DNA from: Blattamonas nauphoetae
Lineage: Eukaryota; Preaxostyla; Oxymonadida
Direction: 5' to 3'
NCBI GenBank assembly: GCA_033064195.1
Contig: JARBJD010000065.1
Location: forward strand, 62,001-126,000
Length of the DNA stretch: 64,000 nt
The notes beneath the pieces were generated by a model. It did no database searches, was not told the DNA's origin, and saw only the letters and a list, made by a program, of their open reading frames with translations. Numbering within the stretch: the first letter of the stretch is position 1; every line of letters starts with the position of its first letter. Shown here piece by piece: positions 11,733 through 23,018 of this stretch. Made by a program: the position numbers and the translations under genes.

Positions 11733-14523
11733 TCAACAAAAAGAAACCAACAACAGAGTAAAAGCAAGCAAAGACACCATTTTCGTTTTGACGGAGAAGG
11801 CCCCCACAGAATCAGTTGAAACACTTGGGCATTGGAGAATGGCAGTTACAACATCATCTGACTGCTCAGAGTTTCGTGCTTTAGATGTAACTTCATCACT
11901 CATTCGGCACAATCTGTTTTTGGTTATCCAAACACACCCAGCTTTTTGGACACATTCAGTGCAGCCGGTTAGCGATGCACATTCCGAACAGACAAGACTT
12001 GAAGAGTTAGCGACTGGGATGGAGCAAATAGCTGATTTTGCGACTCTCTCACCAGCTGAATTTGTGGTAGCAGCAACACACGATTGCGTAGAATAACACC
12101 AAATACAATCTGATGACGTATCCAACTGCGTTTTGCAAGATGTGCAGGAAAGTTGGTTGCATTTCAATTCCATCGCATCAAGTGTAACAATAGCTTGATT
12201 GTCAATCAATGTCTTCGCATTGCTTGCAGATGTCCCTTGCGAAACGCAAAACTGCCCCCCATGCTCGATTACGTCCATGTCTGTCGCTTCTGTGACAGTC
12301 CATTCACAAACCTCTTTCGAGGGAAGGATGCTTGACGAGCGAGCACATGTAGTCAAGGTTGTTAAATCTGAACATGAGGTGGGTGTTTTGGCTGGCTTGT
12401 CCTTATTTGACGAATAGAACTCGGATGGACAACGCCCGATGAGAGGCTGTTCCAGGACCACTGTTTCTACTACAGGCTCATCAGAGTCGTCATTTTTCTC
12501 TTCTTCCTCCTCCTCTTCATCTTCAGTCACGGGTTTCTCCGTTCTTTGCATCCAATTTGTGTCGATACACTCCTGCGTTGTTTCACACCATCCGCACATC
12601 CTCTGGCCATTAGGATGAGTCCGAGTGATTGTTTCAAGGCACTGCTTTTTATTTTGAGCCATAGTGCATGGGAACATCGTTTCAAGCACATCTTTTGAAT
12701 GGATCCAACTTAATGTTGGGCAAGGGACAGCCTGGTTGTTTCCTGTTTCCCCGCCCTTCTGACAGAGCTGAGTCGATGCACAGTATCCGCAACCCGTTCG
12801 GTTCAAGCATGAGTGAGGTGATGCTGAAAATTGGAGGCAGTCATCGAGTGGGCATTGGGAAATGACTTTCGTAACGCCGATTCCTCCCTCCAAGGGTACA
12901 TTGGTCGGGTTTTCTTCTGCTGTTGGAGAAAATGCCAGTTCAGGGCATATTCCATGGACGGCATCGACAACCCATTTGTCGACATATTTATGCACGTTGA
13001 CGCTAATACAGTTGTCTGTTGATAGACAATAGGCACAATCTGTGTCCGCATTTGATTGGATAGAACTTTGAATGTTTTCAGACTTGTGTGACTTTGAAGA
13101 AAAACGGTATTTTCCTTTAACTTCCTGAGCTTCTTTTGCCTTCTGATGTCCCAAACTGGAATTTGTCAACAATCTTCCATTCTTCTCAGCAGTTGAACGC
13201 CTTGTGCAGTCATGGCACCGTCTGTCCAATGACACTTCGTCTTTCTTATTGCATGAATCATTCGGTGGTTCGACTGTGCACCCCCACACATCAGCCTCAA
13301 TCTGCAGTTCCGTCGTGTTCATTTCAAGCAGAATATAACCATTGACACCCAGATCTTGCGTATAAACCTGTACGATCCAGTACGGAACAGTCCTTTCTTC
13401 GATAGTGGGAGATGGTGGAGTTTCTGGATCATTCTTATTCGAACCAGCATGTTTTCGTTTTTGCTGAGTAGAACCAAGTGTATGCTTGTTAGATGTTGAT
13501 TCTTCTGGTGTTTCTGGGTCAGGTTCTTCAGGAGTTTCAGGTTCTTCAGGTTCAACGATAACCTCAGGATATGTGAGAACTGTTGATTCAACTTCACCCC
13601 ATCCAACAATCTTTCCATGAGAATAGTGTAGTAGTGTATCGTTGGTGTTATATTTTCGCTGTGAAAGAAAGTCTGGTGAGTAAACCATTTTGTTCACTCT
13701 TTCATCCGCCATGAACTTGACGAATCGTTCTGTAACCTAAAACGAGATAATATACAACGAGAAAATACTTTGAAACTCGCTGCCACCGTTCCGTTGAGGA
13801 ATATTTCCTGTTTGATGACATTGATGAGGTCTTCAGTGTATTTTGTGATGTTACGTGTTGGTGTCGGTGTGTTAAGATAAAAATAGTTGGCTAATGTGTA
13901 GCGCTGGAGGATAATCATATTGAAAGACAATAAACCATTGAATTTGTGACGGCTTGACCGTCATCACACGTCTGGCTGCAGAGACGGGTGACGCTTCCAC
14001 GGAAACTCTTGCATAGAGCAGGGAGAACACCTTGAAAGAATGAGAGAAAAGTGAAGGATACCTTTCGTCTTGGCATAGTCGAGTCCATTTGAAAGGAAGC
14101 CTTCGGAACATCCATTGTTATTCTCGTCGCATTGAAGGAGATCTTCAGGTGACATCAGAAGATTCGTACCAGCATCTATGGGGTAAAATAAAGGAGGATC
14201 ATATGGATGATGGAGATAGTACACATACAGCATAATCTGTCTGACATCATACTCGCGACGGCAAATGCCCAAGTTCCTTGGCATTCACCTAGAATAGCAA
14301 GAGACAGGTTCAGAAAAAGACATCACATGAAAAAAAGAAAAATGACTCACCTGCATATCCTTGATGATGCATAGATTTACATTGTTTTGAGGTCAGACGG
14401 CGATCGAAGAATGCGGGATAATTTGATTCTCCTGAGCAAGAATACACAATGAAAGTTGGAATATAGTCGGCAAATACCCGTAACAATCCAAGTGATGTGC
14501 AAAATAAGAAACATGAGAATCAT
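11733..14523 (-). CDS. cathepsin-like pseudoprotease fused to PSI-type Cys-rich repeats (7 exons)
   Basis: Seven exons: 14478-14523, 14351-14431, 14229-14288, 14062-14175, 13936-14030, 13769-13903 and 11733-13736. All introns are GT-AG (46, 62, 53, 31, 32 and 32 bp) and all phases agree, giving 844 aa. A signal peptide (MILMFLILHITWIVTG) runs straight into a C1A papain fold (YPAFFDRR) with no propeptide. The active-site block reads GECQGTWAFA, so Thr48 replaces the catalytic Cys. SPEDLLQCD, NNGCSEGF, a cathepsin-B-like LNGTVAASFKV and HGKIVGWG follow. Aligned on GWG, Ser stands at the catalytic His. YWIVQVY replaces YWxxxNSW, so the Asn is lost. Pro/Glu-rich sequence interrupts this lobe. The C-terminal half has about six Cys-rich PSI-like units (such as CSECASLTGCTEC) and an acidic linker. 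It ends in a hydrophobic tail (VSLLAFTLLLVSFC) like a GPI signal. Probably a surface binding protein rather than a peptidase. Confidence 0.78.
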
Positions 14524-14573
14524 GACTATTTCCACATGGGTCGATCAATACAAAGCATCCTGTGGATACACAA
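14524..14573. promoter_or_regulatory. 50-bp divergent intergenic region
   Basis: Only 50 bp lies between the ATG of the cathepsin-like gene (14523, minus) and that of the beta-helix gene (14574, plus). Any core promoter and both 5' leaders must fit here or overlap the other gene. No TATA-like element is obvious. Confidence 0.6.
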
Positions 14574-17500
14574 ATGCTTTTTCATGCATTTATATGGCTT
14601 TCTTTAATCTCTGTTCGCACACATTGTGACGTAGTTCAACGAAGGATCTCTACAGATGGAACAGATGATAAAACATGTCTCACTGGGGATACTGCTTGTC
14701 GAACGATTCATTACGCAATGGATACGGATTATGTTGATGATCTTTCGATCACAGTGGGTCCTGGAACATTTGATTTCGTGCATCAAGAAACCATTTCAGA
14801 CTTATCATCATTCTCATTAAAAGGCACCGAAAAAATGACCTCGATCATCAAGGCCGGTAAAATTGCTTTCGACAACCTTCTGATCTTCACGAACATCCAA
14901 CAGTGTGTTTTTTCATCTATCATCATGATTTAAAGATTATCACTAGCCAATCTAAAATTTGATGCATCAAACACCCAGATTGCACACATTTCTAACACAA
15001 ACACAATCACAATAACGGATGTTGTGGTTGATGGACTTGATACAGGAAATATTTATCCCGAAAACTTCTTCTCAATCAAAGATGCACAAGCAGTTACTGT
15101 TGTCTATACAAAGTCAGATCAGTCGATGCTTGTATGTTATTTTGGTCTCATTATGTTCTTCTTCTAAGGATTCTGCTATTTCATCATATATGTTCGACCT
15201 AAACACCGTCCAACAAGCGTCATTTCGAGGAAATGTTGGGAATACACAGCAATGGGGATGCCACTTCCTCCGATGCGTTGAATGTGTCGAAATCAAAGTT
15301 GAAAACCTTAATTTCGTTCGATCATCTGGGAACATGATTTCATTCGTTGATGGAGGAAATCTTAACATTTTGAACTCGCAGTTTTCCTTTGATGGGTACT
15401 ACACTGAGCAGCCCAACCGCGGCAATGTCGAGTCGTCATCAACCATTCATTTTGCACGGAGCTCGAATCTGAAAGTCGAAGCATCTACATTCAAGTCGCA
15501 ATCATTCGGAATTCTAGAAATTGAATCAGCTGCTTCTGTCACTGTGAAGACCTGCGTTTTCGTTGGAAATTCTGTTGAACCGTCAGTTGTCCCATCGGCA
15601 TTTGCTGATGCGAGAAAATCTCTGAAAGAAGTCTTCGGTGGGTTTGGATCGATTCTAACTGCTCGTGATGTGTCTGGCTCAATCACCGTTAGTGATTCCA
15701 AATTCAGCAATTCAGGATACAATAATGCTGAACTACAACTAGCCAAATATCCAGAAATTTCTGGGGAAATGAAGGGAGAGCAAGCTTATTTGTATTCCGC
15801 TGATGTCTTCTCTCTTATCTTCGTCCAAAATGCTCCAAAGCTGCAGCTTTCGTCATGTACATTTGATTCACATCTTCTTATTCCTCAAACAGACGAAAAA
15901 TCCATTCGTTCAACCGCAAACGGCATCCCATCACTGATCAATCTTCGTCACACCTCCAAACGTCGTGCAGGTAGTCTCATCTTTGCTGAAGGAGTGACTG
16001 ATGTATATGCTTCATACGTCAAAGCTTCCAAAATTATTGGATCTGTTATTGCTGCAGTTAGCTGTCAAAACGTTCATCTTCTCGAACCCAATATCACTGA
16101 TGTCAGAGCTGAATCACCCGAATTCCGCCACTCCGCCTTATTTTCAGATGCTCATGTATACCGTCCTGACAAAACAACCTTCCAGGTCAAAGAAGGAGTC
16201 TTCAATAACATCGGAATGACCGACACAAAATCCGGCTCCATGTCAAGAACAATCGCAACATATGATGGATACTCAACCCTTACCGGGGTTCCAGGTGAGA
16301 TTTCTTCGGGAGGATCAGTGATTCACACTGAATCTATGTCCGATATCACCCTGATGGATACGGGATACACGTCCACGTCGTCGAACGGTCATGGCGGTGC
16401 TATTTACATCAACGGTGCTTCTGTCGTGGACTTACAGCTTCAAAAGGGATATAGGACGGTTAGTCCGGGCTTTGGGGGATTTATTTACGTCTCATCGGCA
16501 AATTCCCATATTTTCCAAGTCAATAGCGCTGCTTCGCGTAGCTCTGTTGGAGGAAGCATCTACATCGATAGTCTGGTTGATGGATGCGGACATTCACTGA
16601 ACTCTCTGGTATTTTCCAATTCTCGAGCTGGAAAAGGAGGAGCCATTTCGGTCGCCACAACTCGTCGTTATGGGCTACAACGTGTCACCGGAACAATCCA
16701 AAAATCAGAGTTTACGGGCTGCCATTCGATGTATGGTGGGGCTGTGTATTGCCGTGCAGATGCGGCGTTAGGATCGTCGAGGATTTCCGAATGTGAGTTT
16801 ACTGACAATCGCGGTTATGGTTCGGGTGCTGCGGCGTTTGTTGAGCTTGACTGGGTCGCACCAGATACGGCTGGACACAAGTTGTTCATCTCACAGAACA
16901 CATTCTCGTCGAATCGCGCAGGTGTCGCCAGTGTTGTCGTGATCTCCTGTTTGAACTCGCAACGAACCCCAACAAGCGGATGGTATGGCGTCAACGACCC
17001 TTTCAACGGAACCATCTCCAACAATACCTTCCAAGAAAACAGCCTTCTCTCTGTTTCGGAAACAGGAACGGCAACGGGAGCTCTGTTGATCAAAGTGCCA
17101 TTCTGGCAACCAGAAAAGGTGTCTGTGTTTCAAGTGACTGATTCGAAGTTCTTGAATAATATGATGCCTGCCATTGGAGCGCTGTTCGGATCGAATGTGA
17201 AGGTGTCGGGGACAGAATTCAGGAACAACTCGCTTCAGTACGAGTCGAGACTTGTCTCCACTCACCTTGTCTGCTCCCATGCTCTTCTCGCGTTGGAATC
17301 GGTGACATTTGACAAGAACACGGAATCTGACTCGATCTGCGACACTTTCTGTGCTCAATCGTCCACAACACTGAAGTGCCCGAGATTCACGCTAAAGTCG
17401 GCTCGGACCATCGCCAAGATCAAGACATATCCCGTTTTGCCCCAAATTCGAGTTATCTCCGCACTTGCCCGTCCATCGTTCCCATTCTTCTTCATCAGCA

Positions 17501-17961
17501 CCGATGAGAAAACAACTCCTCCAACACCATTCCCTTACACTGCGAATGCAGCTGACGCAGACACACAAGCTTCCATGCTGATCCCAGCCACTGCTCACAT
17601 CGACAAGTCACAAGTGACTTTCATGACGGAAGGGCCGGTGAAGCTGGTTGGATTTCCAGACAAGCAACCGGATCAACTTTTCTTGTTTGTCTCGCCTGAC
17701 GGTTCATCATGGTCAGAGCCAATTGTCCTGAAAGGGCCAAGCGCAAGCACAGCTGTGGCAGTGGCAATATCGGTTCCGATCACCCTGACAGTGTTGGCGG
17801 TGATTGTTGTGATTGTGATCATCTGTCTGTGTCGGTCAAAGAAGTCGACACGAGCGAGATACGTTGATCTGGATGGAGAAAAGGACCCTCTCATCAACGG
17901 CGATGATGATACTAACATTTCCTCGTATAAAACCACGACTGAGGTCGAGGATAGGGTTTAA
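14574..17961 (+). CDS. beta-helix surface protein with C-terminal membrane anchor (3 exons)
   Basis: Exons 14574-14904, 14947-15131 and 15169-17961, with introns of 42 and 37 bp, give 1,102 aa. The ATG at 14574 was chosen because MLFHAFIWLSLISVRTHC is a signal peptide; the frame also extends 12 bp upstream without an ATG. The opening segment (ISTDGTDDKTCLTGDTACRT then VGPGTFDF) is typical of parallel beta-helix proteins of the pectin-lyase fold. Repeated rungs follow, rich in N, S, G and F (for example LEIESAASVTVKTCVF and GGAIYINGAS). One membrane segment lies at about residues 1036-1062, with a short cytosolic tail (RSKKSTRARYVDLDGEKD). The donor of intron 1 is slightly ambiguous (14903, 14905 or 14907); 14905 keeps the frame. 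Likely a surface adhesin or glycan-binding protein. Unlike the gene at 44,144 it has no kinase-like tail. Confidence 0.8.
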
Positions 17962-18098
17962 CAAAAATGAATCAACTGTAATTTTCTCACTCAACACTCT
18001 TTTCATTCATCATCGCTTTTCACAAAGACTTAGAGCGGAGTAATCAAAATGGGGAGGGTGAGGTGTCTTAGACAAATCCTCAGAGTTGAGAGTTCGTT

Positions 18099-21000
18099 TT
18101 ATGGAAAAGGCTCCTTGGAGAAGAATGATAATGGGTCGAATGTCCCATCTGAAAGATACTGTTCGTATCCAAACGGCTGCAGACTCCCTGTCCCAGCCAT
18201 TGACGGGTAAGATGAAAAGGGAATGGTTGTGTCAGACATGAGGAAGCGGTCGTTACCGAACGGCGAGTCATCATCGATGAAGATGGGAGGAGAGATCGCA
18301 TCAGAGCGGTATGGATGGAGAGGAGGCGAAGTCAGAGAACTGTCGATTCGACGAGATGACGCCAATTCTGGAGTCATCGGAGGAGAAGTGTTGTGCGTGT
18401 TGATCGAAGTGACGATTGGGTCCGCAAACGCGATGCCCGATTCTGAGGTGAACGGCGGCGAGTGCTCGTTCTTTGCTTCAGTTGATGCGAGTGCAGCGTT
18501 GTGACTGCGAGGAACAAACGGTTTGGAGGACACAGAAAAGATTGAAATTGAGGTGGCCTCCGATCTGTTAAACGAGGGCGACGCCGACTCAATCACAATC
18601 TGGTTTGGCTCTGTCCGAGACGAGGAAGGAATCTTGTTCATCGGCATGATCGGTTGAAAGTGAGAGATCTCTGAAGGACCATGTCCCTCCTTTGCGTGTT
18701 CAAGCGGAATCACTGGTGGGCTTGGCAGAGGCAGAAGAGCATTTGCTTTCAGTTTCCGAATTGAATTTTGAGCTGTGACTGACGTTTGTAGTTTTGGGGG
18801 AGTGAGTGCGATTGGAGAGATTGAACCACTTGCTGCGGCTGCAGCGGCGGCGGCTGCAGCTTGTTTCTTTTCAGCGATTTTGGGGGCTGTCGTGAGCTTT
18901 GGAACCGTGCTCTCAACAGCTTTCTCCACCGTCTTCACTTTCTTATTGTTCTTCTGCCCTTTCCCATTCTTCTCCACTTTCTCCTCGTTCTTTGGTCGCA
19001 CAATCTTCACCTGTCCAAACTGTGATTGTGGTGCTGGCCCCAAAAGTGACGCAGTTGTGTTTGGAGGTGGAGTGATGTGGACTGTCTTCGCTTTGATCGT
19101 CGGTCCTCCTCCAGCCACTATCAACACAGGCTCGTTCAACGGAATTGGAGTTAGCTGTGACGTGGGCAAGACCGAATCTTCATCATTCCCAAACACAATC
19201 TGCTCGTCGTCGATGAACTCGTCGGCGTGGATGGTGTTCGGCGTATCCAAATGCACTCGTCGTGGCGCGCGGATCACCCGCAATCCAGTCGAGATCGGCT
19301 GTGAGCCTCCGCTGATCAGGTTGTCCTGCCACGTCGATCGCTTTTGAATCTCAGCCTGACGAAGCAATTCTGCCTCTCGTCTCAGTCGATCGTCCAATCC
19401 AAATCTGTTCTTCTCATTCTCATCCATGGCAAGTTTTTCTTCTGCTTGCTTTTCTTGTTCGACTCGAAGGCGATCGGCTTCGTCCTGTTCCTTTTTCTTT
19501 CGCTGCTCCTCTTTCTTCTTTTCTTCTTTTTTCCTCTTCTCGTCCTTCTTTCGGCGCCTCTCTTCTTCCTTCTTTCTCTTATCGTCTTCTTTCATCTTTC
19601 TCTTCGCCTCTTCTTGTTTGCGTTGTTCAAGGATTTGCCTCTGTTTCTCCTCAAATTCTTTCTGTCTCCGTCGCTCTTCCTCCTCTTCCTCTTTTTGCCT
19701 TCGAATCTCCTCTGCCTTTCTCCTTTCCTCCTCTTTTCTCCTTCTTTCTTCATCTCTTTTCTTCCTCTCTTCTTCCTCTCTTCGTCTTTCTTCTTCCTCC
19801 CGTTTTCTCTTCTCTTCAAAGGCTCGTCTTCTCTTCTCCTCTTCCTGTTTCATCTCCTCCAATCTCCTTCGTTCTTCTGCCAACCTCCTGCTCTCTTCGA
19901 TCTGTCGAATTCGCTCTTCTTCTCTCCGAATCTTCTCCTCCTCCTTTCTGATCCTTTCCTCCTCTTTTTGTCTTCTCTCTTCTTCTTCCCTCAGCCATGC
20001 CTCTCGTTTCACTGCCAACTCCTTCTCCCTTTCTTTCCTCTCCTCCTCTTCCTTGATCATCTGCTGTTCCCTCTTTCTTTGAAGCATCATTTCTCTCTGT
20101 CTATCCCTCTCTCTCTTCTTCTCAATCTCCTTTTCTCTTTCCTGCCTGAACAGAATCTGAGCCTGTCGTTCCTGTTCCTCAATCTCCTCCTGTGTCAGTG
20201 TGACCTCGACTTGCTTCCATTGTTCTGAATCCTCCTCCGAATCACTATTTTCAGGACTGTTCCCATCCATCGACGATGAGTCATCGCCACTCTGCACTCG
20301 ACAGCTCTGCGGTGTCTCGTCAGGGTTGGCTCTGTCGTCTTTGGCATCCGTCTTCTTCTCGTTATTCTTCACGCCTTTGTTTCGTCTCTCTGGCTTCGTT
20401 CTTCTGTCTTCTTCTCGTTTCCGATCGTCTTCTTTCCGAATCTCTTCTTCGACCACTGTGTCCTTCACATTGACATCAGCAGCGTCGAAATCAGCGTTCT
20501 TCTCCCTCAAACAATCGTCCAAGATTGTGAATTTGGCGTCTGGATTGACGGAGAGCGATATAATCGGCACTCCAAGAACCATCACACCCAAAACAATCAC
20601 AACAAACCAAGCCGGGACACATGAAAACTCGATCATCACCGAATGAATAAGTGTGACAACCGTTCCCAAGCCTTGAAACAACTTGAAGAGAAGAGAAGGC
20701 GAGTCTGGAGATGTGATCTTCACGAAGAGTCGTCCAAAAGATGACATCTGGCGAGGTCGTTGAGAGAAGTCCAAAGCGAAGAGACGAGTCAGGATCTTTG
20801 AGAACAAATTGTAGGCGCTTTTGACAAAGTTCATGAATGGTGTGAAGATGGCGGCGAGAAGAGAGACGAGTGAACGAGTGATGGAATCCGGCATTTCTTC
20901 CACTTTCTGCTCGAAGACAGAATAGGAACGAAACACGGACAAAACGACAGAATTGATCGCTCCACACAAGCTCATGCTCGTCTTCACAACAAACTCCACT

Positions 21001-22877
21001 CCAGTTGTGAAGGGTCTCCACACGACTCGTTGGATGACAGATGAAGTGACACTCGGAAGCGAGCAGTCGCTCTGGAGATCCAAAAGCGACTGGCAGCATC
21101 GGTTCTTTCTCCCTGCGCAGAGGTCAGATTGGTTTTGGTGGCAAAGGAAGAGAAGTAGCGACGACAGCGCAGAAAACACAGAAGCCGCAAGAGGGAAGCA
21201 GACCTCGCGCATTCCCATTCCAACCATGACGCAACACATCACGCAGAAGAGTGAATATGAGTTGAACAATAAAATGTCCGACTCTGTCTCGACTTTGCTG
21301 GTGTTCCGACTGCACTCGAGATGGAAGGAGAAGATAGTCATGCCAATTCGACAGACATATCCCAAAATGAAAAGCAGCACTGCTTTCTCCAACACAACAT
21401 GTATCAATAGAATAGTATAGGCAATTTGATTGTTTTCGGTGAGAGCGACGAACGACAAAGGTGAATCTGGACGTTTGTGGCCGCTTTCGTGATCCCACGT
21501 GAGAGACCACTTTAACGCCGCCTCCAAAACATGAATCAGAGGCGATGATGTTTGATTGGGAAATATTTGCAAAATTTGTTGCTCAGGAACCTTCTCATTG
21601 CTTTGTTCCTGAAAAACTTGTCGTTCCTGTTTCATCTGCTCCAACTTCCGTCTTGCTCGTTCTCTCCTATCAAGCTCCCGAGATTGCTCCATGTGGTATA
21701 TAAGATTGTGATTTTGATTTGATGATTTGACCCAATTCTCGCAGAGTGGGGCTGCTTTGAGCACAAAATCATCGATGATCCTATCGACCTGCCCGCCTAT
21801 CTTGACTTGGTGGAGTTTGACAACGGACTGGAAAGGAGGTGGAGGAACGGGAAAAGTACATGTCAGCGTTTCATTGTGTCTCTCTTCGGAAACAACAATG
21901 CCGAAAGCTTCTTCTGGTTCTTCTTCATCTCCTTCTCGTTCTAATGGTGAATCAAGGAGAGAAATTGGTGGCTGGGGCAATGAAAAGTCAATAGGGGTGG
22001 TCGTGGCACTATCAGAAGTCACGTGAAATCGTGGAGTGTTCATGAGAAAAAAAGACGATTCGGAGCGATCTGGAAAGAGTATAAAGTTGTGAGTGGTGTA
22101 CAAGGCCGAAAAAATGATAAAAAAGGCAACAATCAGCCCAAGAACGATGATATTCATCGCATCCTCGAGTGATTGAAGAAACACTTGTGGCTTTGTTGTC
22201 TGAAGTTGGAATACAGCAAAAGATCTTCCTGCTTTAGAAATGTGCTGTGTTTTTTGTCCTTGAGACGTGCGTGAATTCTTCTGGATGAATTTGTATCTTT
22301 TAACGTGATATTGCGTCCCAATGAGAAATAAGGATGTCACGTCTTGAAGACGTAGAACGAAACGTCGAACAAAGTGGTTTCCAACATCTGACTCATGATT
22401 TGTTGTTGTGAAAGATATTTGTTTCGTTAACTGGAGGACATGATTCATAAGGAAAGAACAGACCTGGATGAGACTTGAGAACGATTTCGTCAATTCCCTG
22501 AGATGTGTCCCTCTTGCGAAGAGAGCATCAAAGAGAATGTACAGGAGAAATGTTGTGATTGGTGATTGACGTAGAAACTTGCGGTAAACAACGACGTTAA
22601 TGATCAAATTCACATGGAGAGCGATTGTGAAGAGAACAACTGACGAAAACGTGTCAGAAGTCGCCTCCCGATATGAAAGTTGCCCAAATACAAGTATAAC
22701 TCCCTTAAGAAGTGTCAGCATGTGGAGGGGAACAACAAGGTTCATCGCAATTTTTGTGTTGTTGATTGTGAACAGACAGATGATGTAGAACAAAAGAAAG
22801 ACGCGATTCCGACGTAGAAATCGGTCAATGGAATCGTTTACCCGATTCAATTCCAGTCGTTGACAAAACTGTGACAT
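18099..22877 (-). CDS. multipass membrane protein with long coiled-coil tail (1,592 aa)
   Basis: Single-exon frame from ATG 22877. The first 780 residues hold about nine hydrophobic segments, including VFLLFYIICLFTI, VVLFTIALHVNLIINVVVY, VLGLIVAFFIIFSALY, LLFNSYSLFCVMCCVMVGMG and FVVIVLGVMVLGVPIISL. A K/E/R-rich segment of about 330 residues follows (roughly 870-1200) and would form a coiled coil or single alpha-helix. The tail is Ser/Pro-rich and disordered, with an alanine run. The alanine run uses mixed GCN codons, so it is not simple replication slippage. Family not recognised. The topology suggests a membrane-embedded N-terminal half attached to a long cytosolic rod, perhaps a membrane-cytoskeleton link. 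The plus-strand frames opposite the rod (19344-20228 and neighbours) are antisense artefacts. It is convergent with the beta-helix gene (137-bp gap). Confidence 0.85.
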   Translation of the reverse strand: MSQFCQRLELNRVNDSIDRFLRRNRVFLLFYIICLFTINNTKIAMNLVVPLHMLTLLKGVILVFGQLSYREATSDTFSSVVLFTIALHVNLIINVVVYRKFLRQSPITTFLLYILFDALFARGTHLRELTKSFSSLIQVCSFLMNHVLQLTKQISFTTTNHESDVGNHFVRRFVLRLQDVTSLFLIGTQYHVKRYKFIQKNSRTSQGQKTQHISKAGRSFAVFQLQTTKPQVFLQSLEDAMNIIVLGLIVAFFIIFSALYTTHNFILFPDRSESSFFLMNTPRFHVTSDSATTTPIDFSLPQPPISLLDSPLEREGDEEEPEEAFGIVVSEERHNETLTCTFPVPPPPFQSVVKLHQVKIGGQVDRIIDDFVLKAAPLCENWVKSSNQNHNLIYHMEQSRELDRRERARRKLEQMKQERQVFQEQSNEKVPEQQILQIFPNQTSSPLIHVLEAALKWSLTWDHESGHKRPDSPLSFVALTENNQIAYTILLIHVVLEKAVLLFILGYVCRIGMTIFSFHLECSRNTSKVETESDILLFNSYSLFCVMCCVMVGMGMREVCFPLAASVFSALSSLLLFLCHQNQSDLCAGRKNRCCQSLLDLQSDCSLPSVTSSVIQRVVWRPFTTGVEFVVKTSMSLCGAINSVVLSVFRSYSVFEQKVEEMPDSITRSLVSLLAAIFTPFMNFVKSAYNLFSKILTRLFALDFSQRPRQMSSFGRLFVKITSPDSPSLLFKLFQGLGTVVTLIHSVMIEFSCVPAWFVVIVLGVMVLGVPIISLSVNPDAKFTILDDCLREKNADFDAADVNVKDTVVEEEIRKEDDRKREEDRRTKPERRNKGVKNNEKKTDAKDDRANPDETPQSCRVQSGDDSSSMDGNSPENSDSEEDSEQWKQVEVTLTQEEIEEQERQAQILFRQEREKEIEKKRERDRQREMMLQRKREQQMIKEEEERKEREKELAVKREAWLREEEERRQKEEERIRKEEEKIRREEERIRQIEESRRLAEERRRLEEMKQEEEKRRRAFEEKRKREEEERRREEEERKKRDEERRRKEEERRKAEEIRRQKEEEEEERRRQKEFEEKQRQILEQRKQEEAKRKMKEDDKRKKEEERRRKKDEKRKKEEKKKEEQRKKKEQDEADRLRVEQEKQAEEKLAMDENEKNRFGLDDRLRREAELLRQAEIQKRSTWQDNLISGGSQPISTGLRVIRAPRRVHLDTPNTIHADEFIDDEQIVFGNDEDSVLPTSQLTPIPLNEPVLIVAGGGPTIKAKTVHITPPPNTTASLLGPAPQSQFGQVKIVRPKNEEKVEKNGKGQKNNKKVKTVEKAVESTVPKLTTAPKIAEKKQAAAAAAAAAASGSISPIALTPPKLQTSVTAQNSIRKLKANALLPLPSPPVIPLEHAKEGHGPSEISHFQPIMPMNKIPSSSRTEPNQIVIESASPSFNRSEATSISIFSVSSKPFVPRSHNAALASTEAKNEHSPPFTSESGIAFADPIVTSINTHNTSPPMTPELASSRRIDSSLTSPPLHPYRSDAISPPIFIDDDSPFGNDRFLMSDTTIPFSSYPSMAGTGSLQPFGYEQYLSDGTFDPLSFFSKEPFP

Positions 22878-23018
22878 GGAAATCGATCAACCCTTTTCGA
22901 CTTCTCACAATCTCTTCTCCATCTTCACAGTTCGGAATCTCATAGAACAACGCTCTTTTTAAAAGATATAACAGAAAAAAATACAGAATCGAACTGAGCC
23001 CCACAAATCAGGTTCAGT

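Noticed and set aside
13694-14284. Several separate small minus-strand genes upstream of the PSI protein
   Set aside because: They join through six phase-consistent GT-AG introns into one cathepsin-like reading with conserved blocks in order, so they are exons of one gene.
19344-20228. 294-codon plus-strand frame of Leu/Phe/Ser
   Set aside because: Antisense of the K/E/R rod of the membrane coiled-coil gene; the same compositional artefact.
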